Shown here: positions 37,337-39,693 of the stretch, one piece after another
How the letters are laid out: each line of letters starts with the position of its first letter
Numbering within the stretch: the first letter of the stretch is position 1
Source: Thiobacillus sp.
Lineage (GTDB): Bacteria; Pseudomonadota; Gammaproteobacteria; Burkholderiales; Thiobacillaceae
Direction of reading: 5' to 3'
Length of the DNA stretch: 39,693 nucleotides
Assembly: GCA_020724415.1 (NCBI GenBank)
Contig: DYHB01000012.1
Span: 1-39,693 of the forward strand
The notes under the pieces: model-generated
What the model was told of the DNA's origin: nothing
The model's database searches: none
Seen by the model: only the letters and a program-made list of their open reading frames with translations
Translations under genes and position numbers: made by a program

Positions 37337-38228
37337 GCTGGACGGCGTACTGCTGCTGGACAAGGTCGCCGGCATCACATCCAACGCCGCTCTACAGAAG
37401 GCGCGTTGGCTCATGCAGGCCAAGAAGGGCGGCCATACCGGCACCCTGGACCCCTTTGCCACCGGACTGCTGCCCCTGTGTTTTGGCGAAGCCACCAAGT
37501 TTTCCCAATATCTGCTGGATGCGGACAAGACCTACCTGGCGGTATTGCAGTTGGGTCAGCGCACCAGTACCGCAGACCCGGAAGGCGAGGTGCTGGAAAC
37601 CCGTCCTGTCCATGTGACACGCCAGGACGTCCAGTCCCGGCTGGCGCCTTTCCTGGGGGAGGTCTACCAAGTACCGCCCATGCATTCGGCCCTGAAGCGG
37701 GATGGCCAGCCCTTGTACAAGCTGGCCCGGCAGGGCATCGAAGTGGAACGGGCGCCACGCCGGGTCTCGATACACGCGATCGATCTGGTGTCCCTGGAAG
37801 ACACCCGGCTGACCCTGCGCGTCCATTGCGGCAAAGGGGTGTATGTGCGCACCCTGGCAGAAGACCTGGGCCAGGCCCTGGGCTGTGGAGCCCATCTTGC
37901 CGCCCTGCGCCGGGAGGCGGTCGGTCCGTTCAGCGTGGATCGGGCGATCACCCTGGCGGACCTGGAGGCCCTGGCGCCCGAACAGCGGGAAACGGTCCTC
38001 GCGGATACCGATACCCTGGTGGCAGGGCTGCCCCGTCTGGATCTGGACCTGGAATCCGCCTGGCAACTGATGCATGGCCAGTCGGTCTGGCGCTCGGGAC
38101 TCAGCGTGGGGGATCGCTTCCGCCTGTATGGCCCTGACGGAGAATTTCTCGGCGTCGCCGAAGTGGACCTGGAGGGCAAGGCTGCGCCGAAACGGCTGTT
38201 GGCCACGGAATCCAGGCTAGGTGTATAA
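37326..38228 (+). CDS. truB: tRNA pseudouridine(55) synthase TruB
   Basis: TruB (300 aa) makes pseudouridine 55 in the T-loop of tRNAs. The catalytic Asp is Asp42 in HTGTLDPFATGLLPLCFGEATK; KVAGITSNAALQKARWL, VPPMHSALKRDGQPLYKLAR and GVYVRTLAEDLGQALG are further signatures. A C-terminal PUA-like extension is present. The start overlaps rbfA by 11 nt. Confidence 0.97.
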   Translation: MKRKLDGVLLLDKVAGITSNAALQKARWLMQAKKGGHTGTLDPFATGLLPLCFGEATKFSQYLLDADKTYLAVLQLGQRTSTADPEGEVLETRPVHVTRQDVQSRLAPFLGEVYQVPPMHSALKRDGQPLYKLARQGIEVERAPRRVSIHAIDLVSLEDTRLTLRVHCGKGVYVRTLAEDLGQALGCGAHLAALRREAVGPFSVDRAITLADLEALAPEQRETVLADTDTLVAGLPRLDLDLESAWQLMHGQSVWRSGLSVGDRFRLYGPDGEFLGVAEVDLEGKAAPKRLLATESRLGV

Positions 38229-38239
38229 CCATGAATTGC

Positions 38240-38269
38240 TTGAGAAAACGCACGTTTAACGGGTAAAAT
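38240..38269 (+). promoter_or_regulatory. rpsO promoter
   Basis: TTGAGA (38240-38245), 18 bases and TAAAAT (38264-38269) form a good sigma-70 promoter just after truB, giving rpsO-pnp its own start as in E. coli. Confidence 0.65.
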
Positions 38270-38312
38270 CCGCCCTTTTCATCGACCCTGATTCATATTT
38301 GGAGTAGCCCAC

Positions 38313-38582
38313 ATGTCCATCGAAACCGCGCAAAAGGCGCAGATCCTCAAAGACTATCAGCGTAGCGCGGCCGATACCGGCTCGCCCGAAGTGCAAGTCG
38401 CCCTGCTCACGGCCCGCATCAATGACCTGACCGGCCATTTCAAGACCCACAAGAAAGATCACCACTCCCGGCGCGGCCTGCTCAAGATGGTCAGCCGTCG
38501 CCGCCGTCTGCTGGACTACCTGAAGTCCCGCAATACCGACGCCTACCGTCAGCTCATCGAACGTCTGGGTCTGCGCAAGTAA
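38313..38582 (+). CDS. rpsO: 30S ribosomal protein S15
   Basis: S15 (89 aa, the standard length) organises the central domain of 16S rRNA and forms a bridge to the 50S subunit. [54 protein letters not shown] is essentially the family consensus; the conserved LTGHF, KKDHHSR and RRRLLDYL segments stand out. GGAG precedes ATG 38313. Confidence 0.98.
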   Translation: MSIETAQKAQILKDYQRSAADTGSPEVQVALLTARINDLTGHFKTHKKDHHSRRGLLKMVSRRRRLLDYLKSRNTDAYRQLIERLGLRK

Positions 38583-38598
38583 TATCCGTGCATTACCA

Positions 38599-38624
38599 CC
38601 GGCCCTGGTGCCTTGCCGGGCCGG
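38599..38624 (+). promoter_or_regulatory. Hairpin in the rpsO-pnp gap
   Basis: CCGGCCC (38599-38605) pairs with GGGCCGG (38618-38624) around a 12-base loop, without a T-run. In E. coli the pnp leader hairpin is cut by RNase III and used for PNPase autoregulation; this one is in a comparable place, but the role is inferred. Confidence 0.45.
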
Positions 38625-38681
38625 GGCGCCCATCCTGTCGGTGGGCCAGTCCTTCCGTCATAGCAAAGAATTGAGGTCAGC

Positions 38682-39693
38682 GTGAATCCCGTCAAGAAGA
38701 CATTCCAGTACGGTCGCCATCAGGTGACACTAGAAACCGGGGAAATCGCCCGGCAGGCCACCGGCGCGGTGATGGTCAACGTGGACGACACTGTAGTCCT
38801 GGTGACCGTGGTGGCCAAGAATGAGGTCAAGCCCGGTCAGGATTTCTTCCCCCTGACGGTGGATTACCAGGAAAAGACCTACGCTGCCGGCCGCATCCCC
38901 GGCGGCTTCTTCAAGCGGGAGGGCAAGCCCAGCGAGAAGGAGACCCTGACCTCCCGGCTGATCGACCGGCCCATTCGTCCCCTGTTCCCGGATGGTTTTT
39001 TCAACGAAGTCCAGATCATTGCCACGGTGATGTCCTGCAATCCGGAAGTGGATCCGGACATTCCCGCCATGATCGGCGCTTCGGCTGCCCTGATGCTGTC
39101 GGGCGTACCCTTCAACGGTCCCATCGGTGGCGCCCGCGTGGGTTACATCAACGGTGAATACGTACTCAACCCCACCCAGTCGGAACTCAAGGAGTCGGCC
39201 CTGAACCTGGTGGTGGCGGGTACCGAGGATGCCGTCCTGATGGTGGAGTCCGAAGCCCATGTGCTGTCCGAGGAAGTCATGCTGGGGGCCGTGGTGTTCG
39301 GCCACGAGCAAATGAAGGCGGCCATCGACGCCATCAACGACCTGGCCGACGAGGCGGGCAACGAGCCCTGGGACTGGACCCCGCCGGAGGCCAACACCGC
39401 CATGGTGGACCAGATGAACGCCATCATCGGCGATGGCCTCACCAAGGCTTATTCCATCAAGCAGAAGCAGGCCCGCATGGCGGCCGTGGACGAGGTGCGC
39501 AATCGTGTGTTCGCCGACATGCTGAAGGAAGGCATGGACACCGTGGCCATCAACGAGGTCAAGGATCTGTTCCATGCCCTGGAAGCCAAGGTGGTGCGCT
39601 CCCGCATCCTGGCCGGCGAGCCCCGCATCGACGGCCGTGACACCCGCACCGTGCGGCCCATCACCATCCGCACCGGCGTGCTGCCCCGCACCC
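38682..39693 (+). CDS. pnp: Polynucleotide phosphorylase (3' partial)
   Basis: PNPase is the phosphorolytic 3'-5' exoribonuclease of the degradosome. About 337 residues are visible before the window ends. The start is GTG 38682 (GAGG five bases upstream), giving [20 protein letters not shown]. Signatures of the first RNase PH domain are [29 protein letters not shown] and [14 protein letters not shown]. The alpha-helical linker follows, and the second RNase PH domain is beginning ([16 protein letters not shown]). It is co-directional with rpsO, 99 nt downstream. Confidence 0.97.
   Translation, partial: MNPVKKTFQYGRHQVTLETGEIARQATGAVMVNVDDTVVLVTVVAKNEVKPGQDFFPLTVDYQEKTYAAGRIPGGFFKREGKPSEKETLTSRLIDRPIRPLFPDGFFNEVQIIATVMSCNPEVDPDIPAMIGASAALMLSGVPFNGPIGGARVGYINGEYVLNPTQSELKESALNLVVAGTEDAVLMVESEAHVLSEEVMLGAVVFGHEQMKAAIDAINDLADEAGNEPWDWTPPEANTAMVDQMNAIIGDGLTKAYSIKQKQARMAAVDEVRNRVFADMLKEGMDTVAINEVKDLFHALEAKVVRSRILAGEPRIDGRDTRTVRPITIRTGVLPRT

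Overview
The window (GC-rich, about 39.7 kb) reads as a piece of a betaproteobacterial chromosome, probably from the Rhodocyclales/Nitrosomonadales neighbourhood. This is inferred from gene content and order (rpsF-priB-rpsR-rplI-dnaB-alr, bioF-bioH-bioC-bioD, rimP-nusA-infB-rbfA-truB-rpsO-pnp, apbC-dcd-decarboxylase) and from protein character; no database search was possible. It is gene-dense. I found no tRNA, rRNA, CRISPR array, transposase or prophage gene.

Region 1 (1-7878) is a [NiFe]-hydrogenase maturation operon, hypB(partial)-hypF-hypC-hypD-hypE-hypX, all on the + strand. HypF and HypE make and carry the CN ligands, HypC and HypD assemble the Fe(CN)2CO unit, HypB delivers nickel, and HypX supplies CO from formyl-tetrahydrofolate under oxic conditions. 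The hydrogenase structural genes must lie outside the window, perhaps to the left. Two scars mark this operon: a GTGAC-type palindromic repeat inserted in frame inside hypF, and a 77-bp duplication of the hypD start between hypC and hypD.

Region 2 (7900-19600) is mixed. It holds class I fumarase, an NfeD/SPFH membrane pair, a lysine-rich D,D-endopeptidase behind a sigma-28-like promoter, a convergent lytic transglycosylase, proS, a spermidine-synthase-like protein, rppH, a CBS-domain protein, a small unknown protein, apbC behind a near-consensus IscR type 1 site, dcd (with a second GTGAC repeat at its start) and an HdeA-like periplasmic protein.

Region 3 (19600-28640) holds a large Orn/Lys/Arg decarboxylase, the rpsF-priB-rpsR-rplI operon, dnaB, alr, trpC and a strongly codon-biased porin. 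The porin is followed by a perfect hairpin terminator and a REP-type 19-bp inverted repeat.

Region 4 (28641-39693) holds the tightly overlapping biotin operon bioFHCD, then the translation/RNA-decay cluster rimP-nusA-infB-rbfA-truB-rpsO-pnp (pnp runs off the right edge). The rimP leader has an extended -10 promoter, an immediate intrinsic-terminator hairpin and a tandem 14-bp repeat, suggesting attenuation.

Most of the window is ordinary housekeeping sequence. I do not see a clear new multi-gene system. The items most worth a second look are the repeat insertions in hypF and before dcd, the duplicated hypD start, the sigma-28-like promoter on a lysine-rich peptidoglycan hydrolase, the IscR site of apbC, and the rimP leader.
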